This document shows positions 51,085 through 60,377 of a stretch of 64,000 nt of DNA, piece by piece. Below the pieces are notes generated by a model. It worked only from the letters and a program-made list of their open reading frames with translations. It did no database searches and was not told where the DNA came from. A program made the translations under genes and the position numbers. The stretch covers positions 434,001 through 498,000 of the forward strand of contig JBBCJL010000001.1 in NCBI GenBank assembly GCA_037190225.1. The letters run 5' to 3'. Each line of letters begins with the position of its first letter. Position 1 is the stretch's first letter. The stretch is from MKSF01 sp037190225. GTDB taxonomy: Bacteria; Bacteroidota; Bacteroidia; Chitinophagales; Chitinophagaceae.

Positions 51085-53844
51085 ATGAAACCAATACAGC
51101 TCTTTCTTGTAACCCTGTTGCTTCTTCTATGCCGGCTGCCTGTCCAGGCTCAATTTACTGTCACGGGCACACTGTCCGATACTTCCGGGATTGATGATGT
51201 TAATAATATCTCCGTGGTCATCATCCGGGCTTCCGATTCCATATTGCAGTCTTTTACCCGCACCGATATCAAAGGTAATTTCAGCCTTGATGTCAAAGAT
51301 ACGGGCACTTACCTGATGCTGGCCACACACCCTTCCTTCGCTACCTATATCGAAAGCTTCCGGGTAAAGGACCGGACGACCGCTTTGGGTATCCTGCCGG
51401 TCATTTCCAGGTCGGAGCTGCTGGAAACCATCTTTTTTACGGATGCGAGAGCTATCATGGTCAAAGGTGATACCACTATATATATAGCAGATTCCTTTAA
51501 CGTAAGGCAGTATGCTACCGTTGATGAGCTGCTGAAGAAGCTGCCGGGACTGGAAGTGAGCAGGGACGGGAAGATCAAGGCCTACGGCAGGGATGTGCAG
51601 CGCATGTACGTGGATGGAGAGGAGTTCTTCAGCGATGATCCGTCAGTGGTGGCCAAAACCCTCCAGGCCAGCTCCATTGACAGGGTAAAGGTATATGAGG
51701 ATAAGTCGGAAAATTCCAGGAATACAGGTGTGGATGATGGTGAGCGGGTGACAACGATCAATCTTACGCTGAAAGAAAATGCGAAAAAAGGTGTGATGGG
51801 CAGCCTGGAAGCCGGTTACGGGCACCCGGATTTCTATGAGCTGGCAGGAAAGGTACAGTCCTATAAAGGTAAAAGAAAAGTGGCCGCCTATATCATAGGG
51901 GCCAACACCAATAATAACGCGCTGAATTTCAGGGACCGGGAGAATTATGCCGGCAATGACGGGTTTGTCAGCTTTGATGAAAATAGCGGTATCTCCACTT
52001 ATATGACGGAGGGTACGGATAACAGCGGCCTGCCCCGGAATATCAATGGCGGCTTCAATTACACCAATAAATTCCTGGAAGACAAGCTGAGCGTAAATGC
52101 CACCTATGGCTATAATAACCACCAGCTGGAAAAGATGAATAACAGCATCAACAGGTATGTCATGCCGGATACGCAATACGTAATTGCCAATACCAGCACC
52201 GGCAGCAATCATAATATTACCCATAAGGTCTCCACCACGGAAACTGTTAAGTTTGACAGCCTTAAGACGCTGACCTTTACCGGCGGCATAAATGTCAGGC
52301 AGGAAATGAATACGGGGTCAAACAGCTCGGAATCAAAAGATATTCTGGATAACCTTATCACTTCCACCACCTCCAGAAATACTACCGATAACAGGTCGCT
52401 CAGCAGTAATATGAGAGTATATTATAACCAGAAGCTCAGAAAAGCGGGCCGGTCCTATAGTATTGCCTTTAATTTCAGGCATTCGGATGTGCATTCGGAA
52501 GGGTCGCTGAACTCGCTGAACCGGCTGATACTGCTGGATTCAAATATCGTTTACAACCAGCGCCGGGACAATAGCAGCCTCACATTGAATTATGGCGCTA
52601 ACCTGACCTATACCGAGCCCCTGCTGAAGGACCTGGTCTTTCTGGAGCTGTCGTATAATTTTGCCCGGAACGAGAACAGTAATGATTTCAGGACCTACGA
52701 TTATGATGCGTCCGGGACGTCCTATTACAATCCGCTGTTCAGCAACGTATATGCCTTTAATTATAACAGCCAGACCGGAGGGTTCAACCTGCGTTACAAC
52801 CATAAAAAGCTCAAGTCTTCCGTAGGGCTGAGCGCCAACGATATCCGGTTTGAGCAGGTGAACGAGCTGCATGCCGGCCTGAACCGTACTTACAGCAATT
52901 TCAACCTGATGCCCAGGGCCTCCCTTAATTACAAGATCGGCAGCGCTGCCAGCCTTATGATGAACTATAACGGGAGGACACAGCAGCCTACCATAGAGCA
53001 GATACAGCCGCTGGTCATCAATACCGACCCTACCAATATCCGGCTGGGTAACGAGAACCTCAGGCAGTCATTTAATAATTCATTATCCCTGGCCTATAAT
53101 GCCTATTCGGTGCTGAAGAACTATTATACCTATGTGAGCGCTAATATGGCCCTGAATATAGACCCGATCAGCCAGGCCCAGACGCTGAATGAAAGCGGCA
53201 TCAGGACCTACCAGTATATCAATACCCGCAATAGCTCTTCCTACAGCCTGTGGGCTATGTATAATAAGGGTGTGACGGGCGACCTGGATATCAGCGGTTA
53301 TTTCAGCACCACCTATGCTACCAATTACAGTCTCAACAATAACCAGGAATCCAGGAACAATACGCTGACCTTCAGTCCCGGCCTGGGAATTGAATATGAC
53401 CTGGATACGATCCTGGAGCTGTCCCTGAGGTTTACACCTACCTATTATAATGCAACCACTTCCTTACGGTCGGATGTTAAAAATGATTACTGGACCTATG
53501 CCACTTCTCTTGATTTCAGCTACCTGCTGCCGCTGGGGCTGGAAGTGGAGACAAGGGTGGACTGGCAGTATCGTCCCCGCATTGCCAATTCGATCCGGGG
53601 GAATAATGTCTGGCTGTGGAATGCGGGTCTGTCCAAAACCCTCCTGAAAGACCGCTCTTTAAAGATCACCCTGTATTGCTATGATATCCTGAACCAGAAT
53701 GTCGGGTTCAGTTATTACCAGAGCGGGTATAATGTGAACGAATCCTCATGGAATGTGGTCCAGCGCTACCTGATGCTGAAGGCCCAATGGAATTTCAACA
53801 GCCAGCGCAAATCCAGGCCCGCAGGAGAAGCAGCAACAGAATAA
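51085..53844 (+). CDS. TonB-dependent-receptor-like outer-membrane beta-barrel protein
   Basis: The 919-residue protein has a signal peptide (to about PVQAQ), a carboxypeptidase-like domain (residues ~24-100), a plug-like segment (ATVDELLKKLPGLEVSRDGK, RMYVDGEEFFSDDPSVV) and a C-terminal barrel of the outer-membrane-beta-barrel type 2 family. No TonB box is obvious. It is co-directional with, and 22 bp upstream of, the GLPGLI gene, a pair often seen together in Bacteroidota. The substrate is not known. Confidence 0.9.
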   Translation: MKPIQLFLVTLLLLLCRLPVQAQFTVTGTLSDTSGIDDVNNISVVIIRASDSILQSFTRTDIKGNFSLDVKDTGTYLMLATHPSFATYIESFRVKDRTTALGILPVISRSELLETIFFTDARAIMVKGDTTIYIADSFNVRQYATVDELLKKLPGLEVSRDGKIKAYGRDVQRMYVDGEEFFSDDPSVVAKTLQASSIDRVKVYEDKSENSRNTGVDDGERVTTINLTLKENAKKGVMGSLEAGYGHPDFYELAGKVQSYKGKRKVAAYIIGANTNNNALNFRDRENYAGNDGFVSFDENSGISTYMTEGTDNSGLPRNINGGFNYTNKFLEDKLSVNATYGYNNHQLEKMNNSINRYVMPDTQYVIANTSTGSNHNITHKVSTTETVKFDSLKTLTFTGGINVRQEMNTGSNSSESKDILDNLITSTTSRNTTDNRSLSSNMRVYYNQKLRKAGRSYSIAFNFRHSDVHSEGSLNSLNRLILLDSNIVYNQRRDNSSLTLNYGANLTYTEPLLKDLVFLELSYNFARNENSNDFRTYDYDASGTSYYNPLFSNVYAFNYNSQTGGFNLRYNHKKLKSSVGLSANDIRFEQVNELHAGLNRTYSNFNLMPRASLNYKIGSAASLMMNYNGRTQQPTIEQIQPLVINTDPTNIRLGNENLRQSFNNSLSLAYNAYSVLKNYYTYVSANMALNIDPISQAQTLNESGIRTYQYINTRNSSSYSLWAMYNKGVTGDLDISGYFSTTYATNYSLNNNQESRNNTLTFSPGLGIEYDLDTILELSLRFTPTYYNATTSLRSDVKNDYWTYATSLDFSYLLPLGLEVETRVDWQYRPRIANSIRGNNVWLWNAGLSKTLLKDRSLKITLYCYDILNQNVGFSYYQSGYNVNESSWNVVQRYLMLKAQWNFNSQRKSRPAGEAATE

Positions 53845-53866
53845 CCTACAAATTTATTACCAGGAT

Positions 53867-54616
53867 ATGAAAAAGATAGTATATACAGCAGCGCTGCTGC
53901 TGACAGCCTTTACGGCACCGGCCCAGGTCATCAGCAATGGTATCGTTAAATATGAAAAGAGGACCAGCCTGAAGCTGCAGATGAAAAATACTTTCAGCGA
54001 TAAGCCGGATATGCTGCGTTATATTGATCAGGTGCCCAATACCGTATCTTCTTATTTTACATTGTACTTTACGCCCCGGCAAAGCCTTTATAAATTTGAG
54101 GAGCATGAAAAGTTGCAGGGCATGGCCAGCTATTTTTCAGGGTCTTCGCCGGCCAATGAAAATGTGGTGCACCGTAACCTTAAAAGTGACACGATCACCG
54201 CTAAGAAGAAGTTCTATGATGCGGAGTTCATTTTAAAGGAAGTGCCGAAAGCGCACCAGTGGAAGATAGAGGAGGAGATCCGGGAGATTGCCGGCTATCC
54301 CTGCCGGAAGGCTGTTACCACTATGTTCGACAGCGTGGTGGTGGTAGCCTTTTATACGGAATCCATATTGCCCTGCAGCGGGCCTGAGTCCATTTCCGGC
54401 TTGCCCGGTATGATCCTGGGTGTAGCGATACCCAGGCTATATACCACCTGGTTCGCGACGGAAGTGCAGCTGAAGGAGCCTCCGCCGGAGGTGTTTGCAT
54501 ACAATTTCAAGGGTAAGGTTACCGGCTCGGAAGATATGGAAGCCCTGGTGAAAAAAAGCACGAAGGGCTGGGGCGGCTCCTGGTCGGTTTACAGCACCTG
54601 GTGGATGAAGCTGTAG
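53867..54616 (+). CDS. GLPGLI family protein
   Basis: The 249-residue secreted protein has a signal peptide (to about APAQ) and the family-naming motif, here SGLPGMILGVAIP, preceded by YPCRKAVTTMFDSVVVVAFYT and the central WKIEEEIREIAGYPCRKA segment (shown in part). GLPGLI proteins are periplasmic or surface proteins of unknown function encoded beside TonB-type receptors. It follows the receptor gene by 22 bp, so both are likely one operon. Confidence 0.92.
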   Translation: MKKIVYTAALLLTAFTAPAQVISNGIVKYEKRTSLKLQMKNTFSDKPDMLRYIDQVPNTVSSYFTLYFTPRQSLYKFEEHEKLQGMASYFSGSSPANENVVHRNLKSDTITAKKKFYDAEFILKEVPKAHQWKIEEEIREIAGYPCRKAVTTMFDSVVVVAFYTESILPCSGPESISGLPGMILGVAIPRLYTTWFATEVQLKEPPPEVFAYNFKGKVTGSEDMEALVKKSTKGWGGSWSVYSTWWMKL

Positions 54617-54759
54617 GCGGAGGCCCGGCCAAAACAGGTATAATCCCGGTATATTGGCGGATTAACAGCACAATAAGCTGGAATCTGCCTGTAGTATGCC
54701 GGAAATGCTGACAGATAGTAGTATATTTACAGTTTTTATCTGTGAGTTATTTTTGTAAT

Positions 54760-56883
54760 ATGAAAAAAATTTTACTATCCATGTCTTTGGCAGCCGCAGC
54801 GTTTACCGCCTGCAAAAATAATCATGAGAATATTGCCACTAAAGACAATCCGTTGCTGAACCCGTTTACCTCCCCGTACGGTATTGCACCTTTTGAGGAA
54901 ATCAAGGATGAGCATTTTGCTCCGGCTATCGTCAGGTCGATCGATATGGCCAATGAAGAGCTGCAGCTCATTACGGAGAATAAGGAGGCGCCGACCTTTG
55001 AAAATACGATCGCGGCCCTGGACAGGGTAGGGAGCACGCTGACGGATGTCACGAACGTGTTCTATTATTACCTGGGCGCCAATACCAATGATAAGCTGCA
55101 GAAAGTAGCGGAGGAGATGTCGCCCGTATTGTCCAAATACAGCGATGATATTTATCTCAATGATAAGCTCTTTGCGCGGGTGAAAAGCGTGTATGACAAT
55201 AAGGAGGCTTTTCAGCTGAATAAGGAGCAGGCTACCCTGCTGGATAAGACCTATAAGCATTTTGTAAGAAGCGGCGCTAACCTGGATGAAAAAGGGAAAG
55301 AGCGCCTGAGGGCCATTAATGCAGAACTGTCCAGGCTGTCCCTGAGCTTCGGGGATAATGTCCTGGGTGAGATCAATGATTACCAGCTGGTCATCAACAA
55401 GAAAGAGGATCTGTCGGGCCTGCCTGATGAGCTGACAGAGGCCGCGGCAAAGGATAATAAATGGGTTTTCACGCTGCAGAATCCCAGCGTAATGCCTTTC
55501 CTGCAATATGCGGACAGCAGGAGCCTCCGCAGGCGGATATGGGAAGCGTATAAGAATGTAGGCAATAATGGCAATAAGTACGACAATAAGGTGCTGGCGC
55601 TCCAGATGAGCAATCTCCGCAGGGAGAAGGCCCAGCTGCTGGGTTATGAGACCTTTGCGCATTATTCCCTGGAGGAGACCATGGCGAAAACCCCGGACAA
55701 TGTATATAAGCTGCTGAACCAGCTATGGGAGCCCGCGCTGGAAAAGTCCAGGGCAGAGGCCGCGGCGATTAAGGAGCGTATGCAGAAAGATGGTATCACC
55801 GATGAGGTGAGACCTTATGACTGGCGTTATTATGCGGAAAAGATCCGGAAAGAAAAATACGATCTGAACGAGCAGGAACTCAAGCCTTATTTTGAATTGA
55901 AGAACGTCAGGGAAGGCATCTTTATGGTGACCGGAAAACTATGGGGTCTCACCTTTAAGGAGGTGACCACGCTGCCCAAGTATCATAAGGATGTGACCAC
56001 CTGGGAAGTGTATGACGCGGATAGTACCCTGGCCGGCATATTATATATGGATATGCATCCCCGCGCATCCAAGAGAGGAGGCGCCTGGATGACCTCTTTC
56101 AGGGATCAGCAGATGAAAGACGGCAAGCGCCAGGTCCCTGTCATTGCCATTGTGTGTAACTTTACGCCTCCCAATGCCAACGGCGTATCGCTGCTCACCT
56201 TTGATGAGACCACTACTTTCTTCCATGAGTTCGGTCATGCCCTGCATGGCCTGCTGTCAAATACCAATTACGTTACCCTGGCAGGTACCAGTGTGTCCAG
56301 GGATTTTGTGGAGCTGCCTTCGCAGGTAATGGAGAACTGGGCTGCTGATCCTGTGGTCATGAAAATGTATGCCAGGCATTACCAGACCGGTGAAGTGATC
56401 CCGGATGAGCTCATCAGGAAAATACAGAATGCCGGTACTTTCGACCAGGGCTTTGCTACCGCGGAGTACCTGGCAGCATCTCTCCTGGACCTGGATTACC
56501 ACAGCGTGAAAGAGAATATTAAAATGGATATCAATGAATTTGAGCGGCAGTCGGTTCAGAAAATGGGGCTGATAGATGCCATCATACCCCGGTACCGTAC
56601 CACTTATTTCAGGCATGTGTTCTCTGGTGGCTATTCTGCCGGCTATTACAGCTATATCTGGTCGGGTGTGCTGGATACTGATGCCTTTGATGCTTTCAAA
56701 TCATCCGGCGATGTGTTCAATAAAGAGAAAGCGGCCAGCTTCAGGAAGAATATACTGGAAAAAGGCGGTACGGAAGATCCTGCCGAACTCTACCGGAGAT
56801 TCCGCGGGCATGATCCTTCTATAAAGCCGTTGCTGAAAAAGCGCGGCCTGGTAACGCCTCCTGTTTCCGTGCAGGAGAATTAA
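54760..56883 (+). CDS. M3 family zinc metallopeptidase (Dcp/oligopeptidase A type) lipoprotein
   Basis: Starting at the ATG at 54760 gives 707 residues with a lipoprotein signal (LAAAAFTAC). The Dcp/OpdA-type helical domain is followed by the zinc site HEFGH (first His at residue 489) and the third ligand Glu in DFVELPSQVMENW. Typical C-terminal blocks are YSAGYYSYIWSGVLDTDAF and FRGHDPSIKPLLKKRGL. It is an oligopeptide- or dipeptidyl-carboxypeptidase likely acting in the periplasm. An upstream start at 54742 (GTG) would extend beyond the signal and overlaps a promoter-like TATTTTTG at 54748. Confidence 0.94.
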   Translation: MKKILLSMSLAAAAFTACKNNHENIATKDNPLLNPFTSPYGIAPFEEIKDEHFAPAIVRSIDMANEELQLITENKEAPTFENTIAALDRVGSTLTDVTNVFYYYLGANTNDKLQKVAEEMSPVLSKYSDDIYLNDKLFARVKSVYDNKEAFQLNKEQATLLDKTYKHFVRSGANLDEKGKERLRAINAELSRLSLSFGDNVLGEINDYQLVINKKEDLSGLPDELTEAAAKDNKWVFTLQNPSVMPFLQYADSRSLRRRIWEAYKNVGNNGNKYDNKVLALQMSNLRREKAQLLGYETFAHYSLEETMAKTPDNVYKLLNQLWEPALEKSRAEAAAIKERMQKDGITDEVRPYDWRYYAEKIRKEKYDLNEQELKPYFELKNVREGIFMVTGKLWGLTFKEVTTLPKYHKDVTTWEVYDADSTLAGILYMDMHPRASKRGGAWMTSFRDQQMKDGKRQVPVIAIVCNFTPPNANGVSLLTFDETTTFFHEFGHALHGLLSNTNYVTLAGTSVSRDFVELPSQVMENWAADPVVMKMYARHYQTGEVIPDELIRKIQNAGTFDQGFATAEYLAASLLDLDYHSVKENIKMDINEFERQSVQKMGLIDAIIPRYRTTYFRHVFSGGYSAGYYSYIWSGVLDTDAFDAFKSSGDVFNKEKAASFRKNILEKGGTEDPAELYRRFRGHDPSIKPLLKKRGLVTPPVSVQEN

Positions 56884-56919
56884 CCGACAGGTCAGGATAT
56901 ATAATTAATCCGGAATAAT

Positions 56920-58086
56920 ATGGGGAAAAAAATATTAGTCATAGATGATGAAAGGGCGATCCGTAACTCTTTAAAGGAGATACTGGGATTCGAAGGCTAT
57001 GATGTGGAAACGCTGGAAGACGGCGCTGCAGCGATAGCATTTATCAGATCGGATCAGCCTGTTGATTGCGTATTATGTGATATCAAGATGCCTAAGGCTG
57101 ACGGCCTGGAAGTGCTGGACGCTATGATAAGCGAACGCCCCGATACGCCCATAGTGATGATCTCGGGTCATGGAACCATTGATGTGGCTGTGGACGCCGT
57201 TAAAAAAGGGGCGTATGATTACCTGTCAAAGCCACCGGACCTGAACCGGCTGCTGATAACGATCAAGAATGCCACCGAAAAGCTCCATCTCCTCAGGGAG
57301 ACCAAAACGCTTAAGAAGAAAATAGCCAAAAGGGATGAGATCATCGGTCAGTCCGCTGCCATACTGGAGATACTGGAAATGGTGGAAAAGGTCGCTCCCA
57401 CTGATGCCCGGGTGCTGATAACCGGCAGTAACGGCTCAGGGAAAGAGCTGATCGCGCAGCGCATCCATAATATGAGCAACCGCAGCCATACCGATATGGT
57501 GGAGGTCAACTGTGCCGCCATACCTTCCGAGCTTATCGAAAGCGAATTGTTCGGTCATGAAAAAGGCTCCTTTACTTCTGCTATCAAACAGCGGGTGGGT
57601 AAATTTGAGCAGGCGGACGGCGGTACGCTTTTCCTGGATGAGGTGGCTGACATGAGCTTATCGGCCCAGGCTAAGGTGCTGCGTGTATTACAGGAAGGCA
57701 AGCTGACCCGTGTAGGCGGCGAGAAGGAGATCAAAGTGAATGTGCGTGTCATTGCAGCTACCAATAAGGACCTGAAAGCGGAGATCGCGAAGGGCAATTT
57801 CAGGGAAGACCTGTACCATCGCCTTGGTGTGGTCCCTATCAAGGTCCCTTCCCTGAATGAAAGGCGGGATGACATTCCTCTGCTGGTCGGCAGCTTCCTG
57901 GAAGATATCTGCGGGGAGTACAGGATGCCTGTAAAGGGTATTTCCGGCACAGCGCTTGATCTGCTGAAAGCGTACGACTGGACGGGCAATATCAGGGAGC
58001 TGAAGAACGTGGTGGAACGCCTGGTTATTTTTTCGGATAACGAAATATCGCAGGCACACGTAGAGAAATATATCTTAATGAAATAG
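56920..58086 (+). CDS. Response regulator with sigma-54-type AAA+ domain, no HTH domain
   Basis: The 388-residue protein has a receiver domain (residues 1-120; phospho-acceptor Asp54 in CDIKMP, DD at 9-10, Lys in YLSKPP) and an AAA+ domain of the NtrC type (Walker A-like GSNGSGKE, Walker B FLDEVADMS, NATNKDLKAEI with R-finger region). The GAFTGA loop that contacts sigma-54 reads GSFTSA (residues 216-221), and the chain ends right after the AAA+ lid, without the Fis-type HTH. So DNA binding and sigma-54 activation are doubtful; it may work through partners. It is 36 bp after the M3 peptidase gene. Confidence 0.9.
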   Translation: MGKKILVIDDERAIRNSLKEILGFEGYDVETLEDGAAAIAFIRSDQPVDCVLCDIKMPKADGLEVLDAMISERPDTPIVMISGHGTIDVAVDAVKKGAYDYLSKPPDLNRLLITIKNATEKLHLLRETKTLKKKIAKRDEIIGQSAAILEILEMVEKVAPTDARVLITGSNGSGKELIAQRIHNMSNRSHTDMVEVNCAAIPSELIESELFGHEKGSFTSAIKQRVGKFEQADGGTLFLDEVADMSLSAQAKVLRVLQEGKLTRVGGEKEIKVNVRVIAATNKDLKAEIAKGNFREDLYHRLGVVPIKVPSLNERRDDIPLLVGSFLEDICGEYRMPVKGISGTALDLLKAYDWTGNIRELKNVVERLVIFSDNEISQAHVEKYILMK

Positions 58087-58091
58087 CAGGT

Positions 58092-58116
58092 AACGAAGGT
58101 CAATGGCCTTCGTTTT
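58092..58116 (+). terminator. Terminator after the response regulator gene
   Basis: AACGAAGG (58092-58099) pairs with CCTTCGTT (58107-58114) around a 7-nt loop and is followed by TT; it begins 5 bp after the stop codon. Confidence 0.7.
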
Positions 58117-58209
58117 CTGCTTTATACCGGAGCATTGGCGACCCCGAAGTATGTGATATGCCCGGCACTTTCCCGGTGAAAGATATTTTTTGAAAAGTTT
58201 TTAAATTTA

Positions 58210-58241
58210 TTTGGAGAAATGAATTAACTGCTATACTTTTG
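58210..58241 (+). promoter_or_regulatory. Promoter of the tRNA-Lys gene
   Basis: TTTG (58210-58213), 20-bp spacer, TACTTTTG (58234-58241): a full match to the Bacteroidota TTTG-N19-21-TAnnTTTG promoter, 16 bp before the tRNA. Confidence 0.75.
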
Positions 58242-58257
58242 CACTCCCATCAGGGAT

Positions 58258-58330
58258 GATCCTGTAGCTCAGTTGGTAGAGCAATACACTTTTAATGTAT
58301 GGGCCCTGGGTTCGAGTCCCAGCGGGATCA
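58258..58330 (+). tRNA. tRNA-Lys (anticodon TTT)
   Basis: The 73-nt cloverleaf is complete: acceptor GATCCTG with CGGGATC (one G-U pair), D-arm GCTC/GAGC, anticodon stem ATACA/TGTAT with loop CTTTTAA (anticodon TTT), T-arm CTGGG-TTCGAGT-CCCAG, discriminator A at 58330. CCA is not encoded. Confidence 0.97.
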
Positions 58331-58334
58331 CAAG

Positions 58335-58360
58335 AAGCCTCAACGAAAGTTGGGGCTTTT
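58335..58360 (+). terminator. Terminator of the tRNA-Lys gene
   Basis: AAGCCTCAAC (58335-58344) pairs with GTTGGGGCTT (58349-58358) across a GAAA tetraloop and is followed by TT. From here to 58580 no gene is visible. Confidence 0.75.
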
Positions 58361-58579
58361 GTCGTTCAGAGCCGTTTCAAATCAGCATTTTCGGGAAAAA
58401 GCATAAGGCTGATAACCAATCTGGATATTTTTGAGGAGAGCATGCGTATTGCGCTGTAAAGGTAGTTCATTCTTTAGAGCAGTACATTAAGTCCTTATTT
58501 TTACAAGGAGCAGTACCGTGCGATACGGTTACGTAGTATTAGGTAGCCTGTGCAACGGCTTGTTAAGGATAAGGATGGT

Positions 58580-59029
58580 TTAGCAGGGTTCTATGAACAG
58601 TCGTGCGATGCCGTCACATTCAGCACGCTCCCAACGGGCTCTCAGGCAGTCACATCTTCTTTCACATCCATGGTGCGAACTCCAGAAGTCAATTTCAGGA
58701 GGATAGCACTTTGGAGTGCCCACTAACCAGGTTTCCAGTGTCCGGCAGTCGCGTGGACCGCTATATATAAGTGCCGAGTGTACAAAGACCGGAGAGGCAG
58801 GGAAACCGCATATAGTGGATGTATTTGGATATATGACGTTTGCTCCGGAAGGGATCACTATAACGCAGCTTGTGAATTCAACTTCGCAATTTTGACATTC
58901 ACGGGCGCCCCGGAGCTGAAGGTAAATGTCACATTCGGTACGGTTGATGATCTCGATACCGCGGGAGCCTGTTGAATACCCGGCAAAGGATAATAAGACT
59001 AAGACGAAACTCAATAAGATGTTTTTCAT
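58580..59029 (-). CDS. Cysteine-rich secreted protein of unknown function
   Basis: Starting at the ATG at 59029 (MKNILLSFVLVLLSFAGYST) gives 149 residues with a signal peptide. The mature part has about a dozen Cys, including ECQNCE, GCERRCDCLRARWERAEC and a final Cys as last residue, which suggests several disulfides and secretion. No family is recognised. It stands alone on the minus strand in an accessory-looking region near the tRNA gene. Confidence 0.7.
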   Translation of the reverse strand: MKNILLSFVLVLLSFAGYSTGSRGIEIINRTECDIYLQLRGARECQNCEVEFTSCVIVIPSGANVIYPNTSTICGFPASPVFVHSALIYSGPRDCRTLETWLVGTPKCYPPEIDFWSSHHGCERRCDCLRARWERAECDGIARLFIEPC

Positions 59030-59230
59030 AATAAAAGGATTTAGGTGATTAAAAAAGAAGTGCCGTTGCACAGGCAGATTTATTGAATACTAAAAGGAAT
59101 CGGCAAAAGACAGGATTACAACGATCCGGGAGCGTTCTGCTTTCGCTCGTACCCGGGACAAAATAATAATGTAGTACAGCTATTTCCAAATATTTTTAGC
59201 AGAAAAAGTATGAATAATACATTGCCGTGC

Positions 59231-59284
59231 CTGAATGACACACTATTTTGTCTGAACGGCACAGTATTTTGTCTGAATGATACC
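59231..59284. repeat. 21-bp direct repeats, 2.5 copies
   Basis: Units start at 59231, 59252 and 59273, each beginning CTGAA and, in the first two, ending TATTTTGT. They lie in the noncoding stretch 59030-59637, in which no convincing gene is seen. Confidence 0.75.
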
Positions 59285-59637
59285 GGGGGTGCTGTAGATG
59301 GTACAGCAAGAGAGGGCAACGTGATTGCCGGATCAGACAAATGAAAGGAAAGCTTATCTTGTCTTTATGCCGCTTTTTAAAAGCAGCCCTTGCTACGGGC
59401 GGGCTGTCAAGGGAGGTATTTTGTGCCCGATGATACGATAGCCTGTTTTTCAGATGCTAGGATGGGGGGCTTACCCGGGAGGTGGGACCGGGTTATTCTT
59501 TGAACCACCTTCATAGGTCGGTAGTCTATCTGGTTGACAGTGATTGTAAAAAGCCGTATCCCGACCGGGTACGGCTGCATGACAGGCGTTTTCGCTATAT
59601 TCTAACTGGTTTTATATTATGTAAGGTGAAGCAGAGG

Positions 59638-60048
59638 CTACTTATTAAGGAGCGCTTCGAGACGTTTTATCATAAGCTCTTTCTCTTCCAGCATTCGTTC
59701 ATATAAAGCCATCTTTTCTGCGTGAAATTCAATTATTTTACTAAGCGGATGGATGTTAAATGTAGAGGCATGCCCGCCAAAATAGGCGCCTTCATTGAAG
59801 GTGTTGGATATGACATTATTAATACCTTGTTCGCTGTCAAAATTTTTGATGATTTCAACCGGAATGTTTAAGATAGCTGATATTTTTTCCAGGACAGGCA
59901 GGTCTATTTGTTCTTTTTGCTCCAATACGGACATTCTTTTCTGGTTCCAGCCCAATTCAGATGCCAGGGTTTCCTGCTTGATACCCAGCATTTCCCTTAG
60001 CTTTTTGATATTACGGCCTTGATGAACTCTTGGTTCCATAGCTTCCAT
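59638..60048 (-). CDS. XRE family transcriptional regulator
   Basis: The 136-residue protein has an N-terminal helix-turn-helix (residues ~13-65: IKKLREMLGIKQETLASELG, then WNQKRMSVLEQKEQIDLPVL) and a C-terminal coiled coil (HAEKMALYERMLEEKELMIK) that probably mediates dimerisation. A second ATG at 60039 is a possible start. It is transcribed leftward, away from three palindromic sites at 60107-60162 that are likely its own operators. The divergent partner is the lipoprotein operon at 60378. Confidence 0.88.
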   Translation of the reverse strand: MEAMEPRVHQGRNIKKLREMLGIKQETLASELGWNQKRMSVLEQKEQIDLPVLEKISAILNIPVEIIKNFDSEQGINNVISNTFNEGAYFGGHASTFNIHPLSKIIEFHAEKMALYERMLEEKELMIKRLEALLNK

Positions 60049-60106
60049 AGGATAGATTTAGAATTGGAATAGTAATGCAAAAAAGTAAAGTTAGGATAAT
60101 TTATCC

Positions 60107-60195
60107 GGTAAAATATACCATATAAGGTATAAAATATACCCTCGTGTGGTATAAAATATACCCTCGAAAACTTGAATATACCAAAAGTTGGGTAT
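60107..60195. promoter_or_regulatory. Cluster of palindromic operator-like sites between the XRE gene and the lipoprotein operon
   Basis: GGTATAAAATATACC occurs at 60126-60140 and 60148-60162 (22 bp apart, two helical turns), and a shortened GGTAAAATATACC at 60107-60119. A fourth inverted pair ATACC / GGTAT lies at 60178-60195. The two-turn spacing suggests cooperative binding of dimers on one DNA face, most simply by the adjacent XRE protein. Confidence 0.7.
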
Positions 60196-60377
60196 TGTTT
60201 TGTGCTACATATGTCAATTATTTAAATCTCAGGCAATCGGAAAATGTGAAACATCCAATGTGAGATGCTTCCTTTAATCAACCTGTTGTTAACTTATACT
60301 TATCAACCTTTAATTTAAAATTGCGAATACCCTGACGTATTATATTTTTTATTTAACTTTAAAAACCCAATTACCTG

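Noticed and set aside
54775..55662. 295-codon minus strand frame
   Set aside because: Antisense to the M3 peptidase gene; no domain and no separate context.
59116..59340. 74-codon minus strand frame
   Set aside because: It mostly translates the 21-bp direct repeats and has no initiation context.
59482..59706. 74-codon + strand frame overlapping the XRE gene
   Set aside because: It runs into the 3' end of the XRE gene in antisense and has no homology.
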